From NCBI GenBank assembly GCA_902492855.1, contig CABUMU010000102.1:1-7088 (forward strand): a stretch of 7,088 nucleotides of DNA, written 5' to 3'. The notes below the pieces were generated by a model that was given only the letters and a program-made list of their open reading frames with translations, was not told where the DNA came from and made no database searches. Both the position numbers and the translations under genes were made by a program. Of this stretch, positions 1-6,775 are shown piece after piece. The DNA comes from an uncultured Collinsella sp. (GTDB lineage Bacteria > Actinomycetota > Coriobacteriia > Coriobacteriales > Coriobacteriaceae). The stretch's first letter is position 1, and the number at the start of each line of letters is the position of its first letter.

Positions 1-79
1 TAATCCCCGTCCCAGAAAAATCATTTGAGCGAACGTTCGGGCGAAAGTAGTCATAAGGGGCCGGTCCCAAATGGGCTGG

Positions 80-239
80 TTTCAAAAGTATGGCGGATTA
101 CGGGGATGGACCTGTACTCCTTGACCATGGGAAAAATCGCGAAATTAAAACCGCAGGTAGAAGGCTTATCAAAAATCGAAAATTGCCAGTATGGATGGGG
201 GTCTCTGAATCAGCCCCGTAATCCGGCATAGTTTTGAAA
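80..239. repeat. 26-nt inverted repeat with 108-nt spacer
   Basis: The left arm (80-105) contains GGCGGATTACGGGG and the right arm (214-239) begins CCCCGTAATCCG. They are reverse complements at 24 of 26 positions, and both exceptions are G opposite G (88/231 and 93/226). The 108-nt spacer has no obvious symmetry beyond a small ACCTG/CAGGT pair at 110-114 and 154-158. No transposase and no obvious target-site duplication is seen. It could be a miniature inverted-repeat element or part of a structured transcript. Confidence 0.7.
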
Positions 240-283
240 TGGCACTAAAGTAGGCACAAGCTAAATAACGATTCCAAGGATAG

Positions 284-346
284 TTGCGGTGGAATAGTCC
301 CTGGATACCGGGGTTTTGGCGGAAATCAGGAACTATTTCACCGCAA
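284..346. repeat. 20-nt inverted repeat with 23-nt loop
   Basis: TTGCGGTGGAATAGTCCCTG at 284-303 pairs with CAGGAACTATTTCACCGCAA at 327-346, with 18 of 20 positions complementary. One exception is a G:T pair and the other a C:A pair. The 23-nt loop is G-rich on the plus strand. No run of T follows on either strand, so it is not a canonical intrinsic terminator. It lies about 60 nt beyond the stop codon of the DUF1667 gene and could act as a 3'-end stabilising hairpin or be a dispersed repeat. Confidence 0.65.
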
Positions 347-367
347 TTGTGGAGGGGCGGGGTGGAT

Positions 368-406
368 GGCGGGGTAGCTAAAAGAACCCCGTCCCAAATG
401 AGCTAC
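368..406 (-). terminator. possible 3'-end hairpins of the oxidoreductase operon, no U-tract
   Basis: Two mutually exclusive dyads sit directly after the DUF1667 stop codon. GGCGGGGT (368-375) pairs with ACCCCGTC (386-393) around a 10-nt loop, and GTAGCT (374-379) pairs with AGCTAC (401-406). They would form in the operon transcript just past its last codon. No T-run follows on the minus strand, so intrinsic termination is uncertain and the structure may instead be part of the repeat mosaic. Confidence 0.3.
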
Positions 407-805
407 TTAGGCAGGGTCGATGTCCATGCTGGCGATGAGGTCGGTACCGGTGTCTAGGAGGTCGGGGAGGACTACATCGCCCATACGGATGGGGGCTTTG
501 ACCACTAGGCCGCGGATGAGGTCCATAGCCTGGGCGTGAAGTGCCAGCGGGATGGCTTCGGATGTGCGCACGGGGAGCAGTGCTTCGTCGCCGCCGGAGA
601 CGGCCACGGTCGTCGTTAACACACGCATGGGGCAGGTGAGCTCCTGACGCGCGAACTTATCGCCGCGCGGGCAGTTGTTGCCGGTTACGGAGCGCACTTC
701 TACCACGGCGCCGTCTGCGTCACGCTCTACCTCTACGGTCAGGAGGCATTCGGATGGGCAGGTAGTGCAGTTGAACTGCAGCGTCTCGGTCGCGTTCGTG
801 CTCAT
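407..805 (-). CDS. DUF1667 family cysteine protein, third gene of oxidoreductase operon
   Basis: This 132-residue protein matches the DUF1667 family, which is regularly encoded beside GlpA-like and FAD oxidoreductases in anaerobes (Thermotoga and clostridia, from memory). Visible hallmarks are the N-terminal C13-x2-C16-P-x2-C20 cluster, C45-P-R-G, the P-x-R-V-L-T-T-T-V segment near residues 59-67, and a P-V-R-T-S-x-x-I-P stretch around 78-86. A further cysteine is C58. Four conserved cysteines suggest an iron-sulfur cluster or zinc site, so an electron-transfer or assembly role in a complex with the two upstream flavoproteins is likely but unproven. There is no signal peptide or membrane helix. 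The ATG at 805 lies 3 nt after the stop of the preceding gene. It is served by GAGGAGG (minus strand of 814-820) with 8-nt spacing, which supports both the start and translational coupling. The length is normal for the family. Confidence 0.88.
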   Translation of the reverse strand: MSTNATETLQFNCTTCPSECLLTVEVERDADGAVVEVRSVTGNNCPRGDKFARQELTCPMRVLTTTVAVSGGDEALLPVRTSEAIPLALHAQAMDLIRGLVVKAPIRMGDVVLPDLLDTGTDLIASMDIDPA

Positions 806-808
806 GAG

Positions 809-2155
809 CTATGCCTCCTCAATGGGATCGACAGACAGAATAATCTCTCTAGCACCTAGGTCGAGTGCGCGCTGAATCACCTTCGCCGGCAGAGGGAAGC
901 TTTCCATGACGCTCGGTTTAAACGCGCGGACCTTACCGGCGAGCAGTTCTTCGCCTTCGGCCAAGATCCTCACGCGGGCGGCATCGACTGGCCGGCGTAC
1001 GCGGAAGTTGAGTTTGGTGAGTGCCACAGCCGTAATGCGTGCCGGCAGCGCGTAGCCCGCGATGCCGGCAGGGGAGACCGAGAGCTCGCAGTCCGGAACG
1101 GCGCCCGCGCCGGTCCCCAGCGCGTACGCCGCCGCAGCCGCGCCGGCGCGCTCAGACTCGGTCGTCACGTTGTCGGCCAGGTCGTGCACGTGCAGCACGT
1201 TGCCGCAGGCAAAGATGCCCGGCATGCCCGTCTGCAGGCTCTGGTCCACCACGGCGCCGCGCGTGCGCGGGTCAAGCTCAACGCCAGCGGCAACCGAAAG
1301 CTCGTTCTCGGGAATCAATCCCACCGAAAGCAGCAGTGTGTCGCACGGAACGATGCGCTCCGTCCCGGCAATGGGCGCCAGGTTCTCGTCGACTTGGCTT
1401 ACCTCGACGGCCTCCACGCGGTCGTGGCCGATCACGCGTGTGACGGTGGTGGACAGGTGCAGCGGAATTCCAAAATCGTCCAGGCAGTTCTTGACGTTGC
1501 GGCGCAGGCCGTTGGCGTACGGCATGAGCTCGTACACGCCCTCGACCGAAATCCCCTCGAGCGTGCAGCGGCGCGCCATGATAAGCCCGATGTCGCCCGA
1601 GCCCAAAATGACGGCATGCGAGCCGGGCTTGAGGTTCTCGATATTGATGTATCGCTGCGCCAGGCCGGCCGTAAACACGCCGGCGGGACGACTGCCGGAG
1701 ATCTTGATCTCGCTGCGGGTGCGCTCACGGCAACCCATGGCAAGGACGACCGCGCGCCCGGTGAGTTGCAGCATGCCTTCAGGACTCATGAGCGTGACGG
1801 TATGGACCGCGGTGTCTTCCGTAGGCTCGCCTGAATCAATCCCAATTACCATGCTGGCCAAGAACAGCGCAATGTCGGTCGCGCGCACTTGGTCGATAAA
1901 GCGCTGCGCGTACTCGGGACCGGTGAGCTCCTGTTTAAAGTGCGACAGGCCAAAGCCGGGGTGGATGCACTGGCGGAGGATGCCGCCCAGGTGCTGCTCG
2001 CGCTCCACGATGGCCACGCGCGCTCCGGCCTTATGAGCGGCCAGCGCGGCCGCCATGCCGGCAGGTCCGCCGCCGATAACGACCACGTCGAAGGCTTGCG
2101 TTTGTACGGCTTCTACGACGCTGCAATCAATCGCGCTCGATTTGAGTTCTGCCAT
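809..2155 (-). CDS. FAD-dependent pyridine nucleotide oxidoreductase, second gene of operon
   Basis: This 448-residue flavoprotein has the two-dinucleotide fold of the pyridine nucleotide-disulfide oxidoreductase superfamily. The N-terminal FAD site is GGGPAG at 28-33 in the first Rossmann motif, with the ribose-binding acid E51. A second Rossmann motif, GSGDIG at 185-190, should bind NAD(P). The segment AMGCRERTR lies at 139-147, and the second FAD-contacting motif, ACGNVLHVHDLADNV, follows near residue 315. The redox-active CxxxxC of disulfide reductases is absent, since the region after E51 reads LGGILRQCIHPGFG with a single cysteine. This makes it a non-disulfide member like those encoded next to GlpA-type dehydrogenases. 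It probably moves electrons between the partner flavoprotein and NAD(P). The ATG start lies 1 nt after the upstream stop, with AAGGGGGTG as ribosome binding site (minus strand of 2163-2171). A 20-residue extension precedes the FAD domain. Confidence 0.87.
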   Translation of the reverse strand: MAELKSSAIDCSVVEAVQTQAFDVVVIGGGPAGMAAALAAHKAGARVAIVEREQHLGGILRQCIHPGFGLSHFKQELTGPEYAQRFIDQVRATDIALFLASMVIGIDSGEPTEDTAVHTVTLMSPEGMLQLTGRAVVLAMGCRERTRSEIKISGSRPAGVFTAGLAQRYINIENLKPGSHAVILGSGDIGLIMARRCTLEGISVEGVYELMPYANGLRRNVKNCLDDFGIPLHLSTTVTRVIGHDRVEAVEVSQVDENLAPIAGTERIVPCDTLLLSVGLIPENELSVAAGVELDPRTRGAVVDQSLQTGMPGIFACGNVLHVHDLADNVTTESERAGAAAAAYALGTGAGAVPDCELSVSPAGIAGYALPARITAVALTKLNFRVRRPVDAARVRILAEGEELLAGKVRAFKPSVMESFPLPAKVIQRALDLGAREIILSVDPIEEA

Positions 2156-2156
2156 C

Positions 2157-3611
2157 CTAGCGCACCCCCTTCAAAGGTCCCTCAACCAGCCAAGAACCGG
2201 CATCCTCCAACAACACCTCGCTGGGGTCGCAGTCCAGCTCTCGGGCAAGAATCGCCACCACGCGGCTCTGGCAAAAACCGCTCTGGCACCGACCCATGCC
2301 GGCACGGCAGCGGCGCTTGACGCCCTCGACCGAGACCGCGCCTGGCTGGCGTCGGATCGCGGCCACGATCTCGGCCTCGGGCACCGTCTCGCAGCGGCAG
2401 ACAATCTGTCCCCACGCGGGATCGGACTCGATCAGCTCCTCCTTGCGCGCCAGCGATGCGCGGTCAAAATCGTCCGGCGCGCGGCGAATTGGGTTCCAGT
2501 CCGTCCGCTCGTGCAGCTCCACGCCCGCCTCGCGCATCACAAGCTCCATGCGCTCGGCAATGGCCGGCGCGCTCGCCACACCCGGCGACTGAATGCCCGC
2601 CGCCTGGAACAGCCCCGGCACCACGGCCGACTGTCCAATAAAGAAGTCGTTCATTCCCCGAATGACCGGACGCCCGCCGGCAAATGCGCGCACAACGCGG
2701 CGCGTATCCAGATCGGGCACCAGCTTGCGCGCGCCGGTCAGCAGCGCGTTCACATCGCTCGCATAGGTCTGCGTGTCGCCCGGCTCGCGCACGGCGGCGG
2801 TCGCGGTGATCACGGTGTTGCCGTGTACGGTACCCGTGACGATAACGCCCTTCGATATCGGCGTTGGCACGGGGTAGAGCGGCATGAGCGCGCGCGGCTC
2901 CTTGTCCAGCACCACGATGTTGCCCTGACGCCAGACCATCTGGAACTCCTCGGCGCCTGCCATATGCGAGATGTTCGCGGCGCCGTTGCCCGCGGCGTTG
3001 ATCAGGTAGCGGCAGCGCACGTTGCCAGCGGGGGTCGCCAGCGTGAAGCGCGCGTCGTCGCCCGAGCCCGCGACTTCAATTGCTTCCACCGACGCGGACC
3101 GCATAAACGTCACCCCGTTGGCCACGGCGTTCTCCAGCGCGGCGATGGCAACCTCAAACGGGTCGACAAACCCAGTCGAGGGGCACCATAACGCGCACGT
3201 TGCATCGGCACTCGCGCGCGGCTCTAACTCGTGGATGCGGTCGGGTCCGACGATTGACAGCTCGGGCACACCGTTGGTAAGGCCATTGCTCCGCAGATGC
3301 TCCAGATGCGCGCGGTCCTCGTCGTTGAAGCCCAACACCATCGAACCGGTGCGGTGGAACAAAAATCCGAGCTCCTGGGCCCAGGCGCCATACAGCTCGC
3401 AACCACGGGCGTTGACCTGCGCCTTTACCGTGCCCGGTGCCGGATCGTAGCCGGCATGCACCAGGCCACCGTTGGCCTTCGATGCGCCCAGCGCAATATC
3501 ATTAGCCGCCTCGACCACGCAAATGGACAGGTCAAACCCCGCGAGCTGCCGCGCGATGGCGCATCCGGTGATGCCCGCGCCGACAATCGCGATATCAAAC
3601 GTTTCTGTCAC
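2157..3611 (-). CDS. GlpA/LhgO-like FAD oxidoreductase with BFD-type [2Fe-2S] domain
   Basis: This 484-residue protein is the first gene of the operon. An N-terminal DAO-fold FAD domain shows GAGITG at 11-16, the ribose-binding E34, and a GASKANGGLVHAGYD motif at 42-56, typical of the GlpA/L-2-hydroxyglutarate oxidase branch. The C-terminal region is a BFD-like [2Fe-2S] domain with C405-x-C407 and C442-x4-C447; C435 is an extra nearby cysteine. The family oxidises 2-hydroxy or polyol-phosphate substrates. Anaerobic glycerol-3-phosphate dehydrogenase is the commonest annotation, but no glpK, glpF or canonical GlpB/GlpC is seen here, so the substrate stays open and I withhold a symbol. There are no membrane helices, so membrane attachment would need a partner. 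The start is GTG at 3611 with GGGAGG (minus strand of 3616-3621) only 4 nt upstream; no better start exists before the FAD motif. Confidence 0.88.
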   Translation of the reverse strand: MTETFDIAIVGAGITGCAIARQLAGFDLSICVVEAANDIALGASKANGGLVHAGYDPAPGTVKAQVNARGCELYGAWAQELGFLFHRTGSMVLGFNDEDRAHLEHLRSNGLTNGVPELSIVGPDRIHELEPRASADATCALWCPSTGFVDPFEVAIAALENAVANGVTFMRSASVEAIEVAGSGDDARFTLATPAGNVRCRYLINAAGNGAANISHMAGAEEFQMVWRQGNIVVLDKEPRALMPLYPVPTPISKGVIVTGTVHGNTVITATAAVREPGDTQTYASDVNALLTGARKLVPDLDTRRVVRAFAGGRPVIRGMNDFFIGQSAVVPGLFQAAGIQSPGVASAPAIAERMELVMREAGVELHERTDWNPIRRAPDDFDRASLARKEELIESDPAWGQIVCRCETVPEAEIVAAIRRQPGAVSVEGVKRRCRAGMGRCQSGFCQSRVVAILARELDCDPSEVLLEDAGSWLVEGPLKGVR

Positions 3612-3718
3612 AGTGCCTCCCAGACGAGTTGACAGGCCGTCAATAAGACTATCCTACGGTTCGCACACCCCCAGTGCGGCGGCAATGCGGCGAACAGCCC
3701 CGCAACACCCGCCAACGG

Positions 3719-3758
3719 CAGACGAGGGGAGACCCGGCAACGCCGACAAGCTCGTCTG
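3719..3758 (-). promoter_or_regulatory. possible leader hairpin of the oxidoreductase operon
   Basis: CAGACGAG (3719-3726) and CTCGTCTG (3751-3758) form a perfect 8-bp dyad with a 24-nt loop. A further copy of CAGACGAG at 3621-3628 abuts the ribosome binding site of the first operon gene. If transcription starts upstream of 3758, the 5' strand of this hairpin could pair with either copy. Alternatively these are operator half-sites. Both roles are inference. Confidence 0.35.
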
Positions 3759-3780
3759 AAGACAACTACGGCAACCGTTC

Positions 3781-3837
3781 GTCTCGATCTGTAACAATTA
3801 GATGAGGATTTGGGTTCCAGATGTTACAGATTGAGAC
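3781..3837. repeat. inverted-repeat element, copy 1
   Basis: GTCTCGATCTGTAACA at 3781-3796 pairs with TGTTACAGATTGAGAC at 3822-3837 (15 of 16 positions) around a 25-nt loop. The one imperfection is a G:U wobble when read as plus-strand RNA. Each arm contains a TGTWACA core that is itself near-palindromic. GTTTG follows the right arm, as in copy 2. Confidence 0.8.
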
Positions 3838-3861
3838 GTTTGCCAGGCGGCCCCTCTGTTT

Positions 3862-3918
3862 GTCTCGATCTGTAACATCTAGCCCCGGAGTCCGCTCCCA
3901 ACTGTTACAGATTGAGAT
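3862..3918. repeat. inverted-repeat element, copy 2
   Basis: The left arm at 3862-3877 is identical to the left arm of copy 1. The right arm TGTTACAGATTGAGAT at 3903-3918 differs from copy 1 only in its last base. The loop is again exactly 25 nt but its sequence has diverged, with about half of the positions identical to copy 1 without gaps. The copies start 81 nt apart. Both imperfect pairs are G:U on the plus strand. Confidence 0.8.
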
Positions 3919-3958
3919 GTTTGTGTCCGCGCCAGCCCCGCCCCTAGCCGTGGTCCCA

Positions 3959-3964
3959 TATAAA
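3959..3964 (+). promoter_or_regulatory. candidate -10 box for the zinc-ribbon gene
   Basis: TATAAA at 3959-3964 lies about 54 nt before the ATG at 4018 and is the best -10 match in front of this gene. The expected -35 region is GC-rich and does not resemble TTGACA. A TTGACG at 3982-3987 has no -10 box at the right distance. The assignment is tentative. Confidence 0.3.
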
Positions 3965-4017
3965 CAAACCCCGTGGTAAACTTGACGGGACTGTTAATAT
4001 TCCGAAAGGTACCCGTA

Positions 4018-4449
4018 ATGTCCAAGTACATCTCCGAGCTCATGTCGCCGCAGCTTATGGGCGTCGTCTATGCTTTCGTTGGCTTTATCATCGCTCTGTA
4101 TGTGCTGTCGGTCGTCTATGTGTTCATCGACGCTCGCCGCCGCGGCGCCAGCGCCTACGTGGCATGGGGCATCATCGCCCTCATCCCGTTTGTGGGCCTC
4201 ATCGCCTACCTGGTCCTGCGCCCGCACTCCTACGCGTCCGACCGCGAGGAGCAGGAGCTGGACATGGCCCTGCGCGAGCGCCAGCTTGCCCAGTACGGCA
4301 CCTGCCCGCAGTGCGGTGCGCCCATCGAGAAGGACTTCGTCGTCTGCCCGGTGTGCGATACCCAGGTTCGCAATGTCTGCCCCAGCTGCCATCGCCCGCT
4401 CGATGCGCACTGGAAAGTCTGCCCCTACTGCCGAACTCGCATTCAGTAA
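4018..4449 (+). CDS. membrane protein with PLDc_N-like helices and double zinc ribbon
   Basis: This is a 143-residue protein. Two hydrophobic helices (about 14-36 and 46-67) flank a short D-A-R-R-R-G segment at 38-43, a pattern resembling the phospholipase-D N-terminal (PLDc_N) membrane module. A charged linker (74-92, rich in E, R and Q) leads to a double zinc ribbon: C96-x2-C99 with C110-x2-C113, then C121-x2-C124 with C135-x2-C138. All eight cysteines are present, so two zinc ions are expected. The R-rich loop would be cytoplasmic by the positive-inside rule, which conflicts with both ends being cytoplasmic unless the helices form a re-entrant hairpin; the topology is therefore open. The ATG at 4018 is preferred over an in-frame GTG at 3973 because GAAAGGT (4004-4010) sits 7 nt upstream and the protein then begins MSKYISEL. 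The function is unknown; a protein-interaction or scaffold role is a guess. Confidence 0.82.
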   Translation: MSKYISELMSPQLMGVVYAFVGFIIALYVLSVVYVFIDARRRGASAYVAWGIIALIPFVGLIAYLVLRPHSYASDREEQELDMALRERQLAQYGTCPQCGAPIEKDFVVCPVCDTQVRNVCPSCHRPLDAHWKVCPYCRTRIQ

Positions 4450-4529
4450 CGCATCCATCGCCGGGCCGGCCGCAAGCCACGGGCGCCGCGCGCACCCCGC
4501 GCCCCGCCCCCACACGATGAAGCATGCGT

Positions 4530-4567
4530 AAAAAATCGCCCGCCGTGCCATTAAGGTGCGGCGGGCG
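4530..4567 (-). terminator. strong hairpin with U-tract on the minus strand
   Basis: A 13-bp stem (4537-4549 with 4555-4567, including two G:U pairs) closes the 5-nt loop ATTAA. Six A's at 4530-4535 become a U-run on the minus strand, giving a good intrinsic terminator for leftward transcription. On the plus strand it is followed only by CTTGTAT, a weak tract, yet it may still end the zinc-ribbon transcript. It lies immediately before the thrS promoter. Confidence 0.6.
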
Positions 4568-4568
4568 C

Positions 4569-4596
4569 TTGTATACCAAGGTAACCTGCCTATAAT
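4569..4596 (+). promoter_or_regulatory. thrS promoter
   Basis: TTGTAT at 4569-4574 and a perfect TATAAT at 4591-4596 are separated by 16 bp, the best sigma-70-type promoter in the window. Transcription should start near 4603. That gives an 86-nt leader with a GCGCC-ACA-GGCGC hairpin (4627-4639), which could be enclosed by ACGCC/GGCGT (4611-4615 with 4642-4646). The leader is too short for a T-box. Confidence 0.6.
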
Positions 4597-4688
4597 GATG
4601 CAAGTCAAAAACGCCGCGCCCACCAAGCGCCACAGGCGCCGGGCGTCCGCACTTGTACACCAGGCATCCGAGAGGAGAAAACATACCC

Positions 4689-6452
<1,764 letters not shown>

Positions 6453-6473
6453 GGCAACCCAACAGAAACAACG

Positions 6474-6509
6474 AAAGGCGACCGTCCACAAAGGGCGGTC
6501 GCCTTTTTT
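6474..6509 (+). terminator. thrS intrinsic terminator
   Basis: An 11-bp GC-rich stem (6477-6487 with 6493-6503, one G:U pair) closes the loop ACAAA. It is followed by six T's at 6504-6509 and preceded by AAA, 21 nt after the thrS stop codon. This is a textbook rho-independent terminator. Confidence 0.92.
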
Positions 6510-6523
6510 AATGCCAAAACGAG

Positions 6524-6551
6524 AAAAAGCCGCTGGTAGAGCGCCTTTTTT
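6524..6551 (+). terminator. second, weaker hairpin with T-tract
   Basis: AAAAAG-C-CGCT (6524-6534) pairs with AGCG-C-CTTTTTT (6540-6551) around the loop GGTAG, with a single C-C mismatch. The run of T's and the flanking run of A's would let it work in both directions. It lies 15 nt after the main thrS terminator and may catch read-through. Confidence 0.55.
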
Positions 6552-6646
6552 GTTGTGCAAAAAGGTACAGGTTTTTGTAGAGGGCTATGGAGATGTGTCC
6601 TTTCGCGCCGCAATTTGTGCAATCTGGGAAAACAGTCCGAATTAAC

Positions 6647-6677
6647 TTGTATAATGACTCGCGTCGAAAGATACAAT
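6647..6677 (+). promoter_or_regulatory. candidate promoter of the NusG-like gene
   Basis: A perfect TATAAT at 6650-6655 lacks a good -35 at the normal distance. Alternatively TTGTAT (6647-6652), the same -35 hexamer as at thrS, pairs with TACAAT (6672-6677) over a long 19-bp spacer. Either gives a leader of roughly 90-115 nt before the ATG at 6776. Confidence 0.4.
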
Positions 6678-6690
6678 AACCTGTATTTTT
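6667..6690 (+). promoter_or_regulatory. AU-rich hairpin in the leader of the NusG-like gene
   Basis: AAAGATACA (6667-6675) can pair with TGTATTTTT (6682-6690) over 9 bp, with one G:U pair, around a 6-nt loop. It would lie at the very 5' end of the RNA if TATAAT at 6650 is used. It overlaps the alternative -10 box, so it may be only promoter sequence. Confidence 0.3.
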
Positions 6691-6775
6691 GCGACTGCGG
6701 CTAGCTGCGAGCGAGAAGATGTTCTAAACGCCCCGGTATTTGCGTGCGTCGCAAAGCCAGAAAAGGGGGCGAGAG

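Larger units (their letters stand above)
1..406. other. gene-free repeat mosaic downstream of the oxidoreductase operon
   Basis: No convincing gene is visible here. The stretch lies beyond the 3' end of the minus-strand operon and is made largely of repeats: a 26-nt inverted repeat (80-105 with 214-239), a 20-nt inverted repeat (284-303 with 327-346), overlapping short dyads at 368-406, a perfect palindrome CGAACGTTCG at 30-39, and direct repeats of CCCCGTCCCA (5-14 and 387-396) and TCCCAAATGRGCT (65-77 and 392-404). A 68-codon TTG-started frame at 25-231 crosses the repeat arms, has no clear ribosome binding site and looks fortuitous. The composition is more AT-rich than the neighbouring genes. 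It may be one or more intergenic repeat elements of the host genome; that is inference. Confidence 0.6.
3612..4017. promoter_or_regulatory. divergent intergenic region with repeated dyads
   Basis: These 406 bases separate the minus-strand oxidoreductase operon from the plus-strand zinc-ribbon gene, so both leaders and promoters must lie here. On the minus side there are CAGACGAG octamers at 3621-3628 and 3719-3726, their complement CTCGTCTG at 3751-3758, and a TTGAC-N5-GTCAA dyad at 3629-3643. I see no convincing -35/-10 pair for the minus operon; TAGGAT on the minus strand near 3650-3655 is a weak -10 candidate. The right half holds two inverted-repeat elements (3781-3918). No gene is visible. 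Confidence 0.6.
6453..6775. other. intergenic region between thrS and the NusG-like gene
   Basis: These 323 bases hold the two terminators after thrS, then an AT-richer leader region. TATAAT (6650-6655) and TACAAT (6672-6677) are -10 candidates. Dyads lie at 6667-6690 and 6739-6755. TACAGGTT (6566-6573) recurs inverted as AACCTGTA (6678-6685). No gene is seen. Confidence 0.6.

Noticed and set aside
25..231. 68-codon open frame on the plus strand starting with TTG
   Set aside because: It runs across the inverted repeat arms, has no ribosome binding site and resembles no family I know. It is most likely a chance frame in repeat DNA.
351..374. G-quadruplex in the G-rich stretch after the operon
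   Set aside because: Only three runs of four G's are present within a short distance. A fourth run of three or more would need a long loop, so a stable canonical fold is not supported.
1062..3191. Long plus-strand open frames opposite the two flavoprotein genes
   Set aside because: They are mirror frames caused by high GC coding bias. Their translations are low-complexity and rich in R, A, S and P or H, without domain motifs, while the minus-strand frames carry clear catalytic motifs.
3781..3918. CRISPR array
   Set aside because: There are only two units, the repeats are inverted pairs and not direct repeats with uniform spacers, and no cas gene is near.
3973..4017. N-terminal extension of the zinc-ribbon protein from GTG at 3973
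   Set aside because: The extension overlaps the likely leader and its GTG has no ribosome binding site, while the ATG at 4018 has a well-placed GAAAGGT.
4603..4688. T-box riboswitch in front of thrS
   Set aside because: The leader from the predicted start is only about 86 nt, has no T-box consensus and no terminator/antiterminator pair before the start codon.
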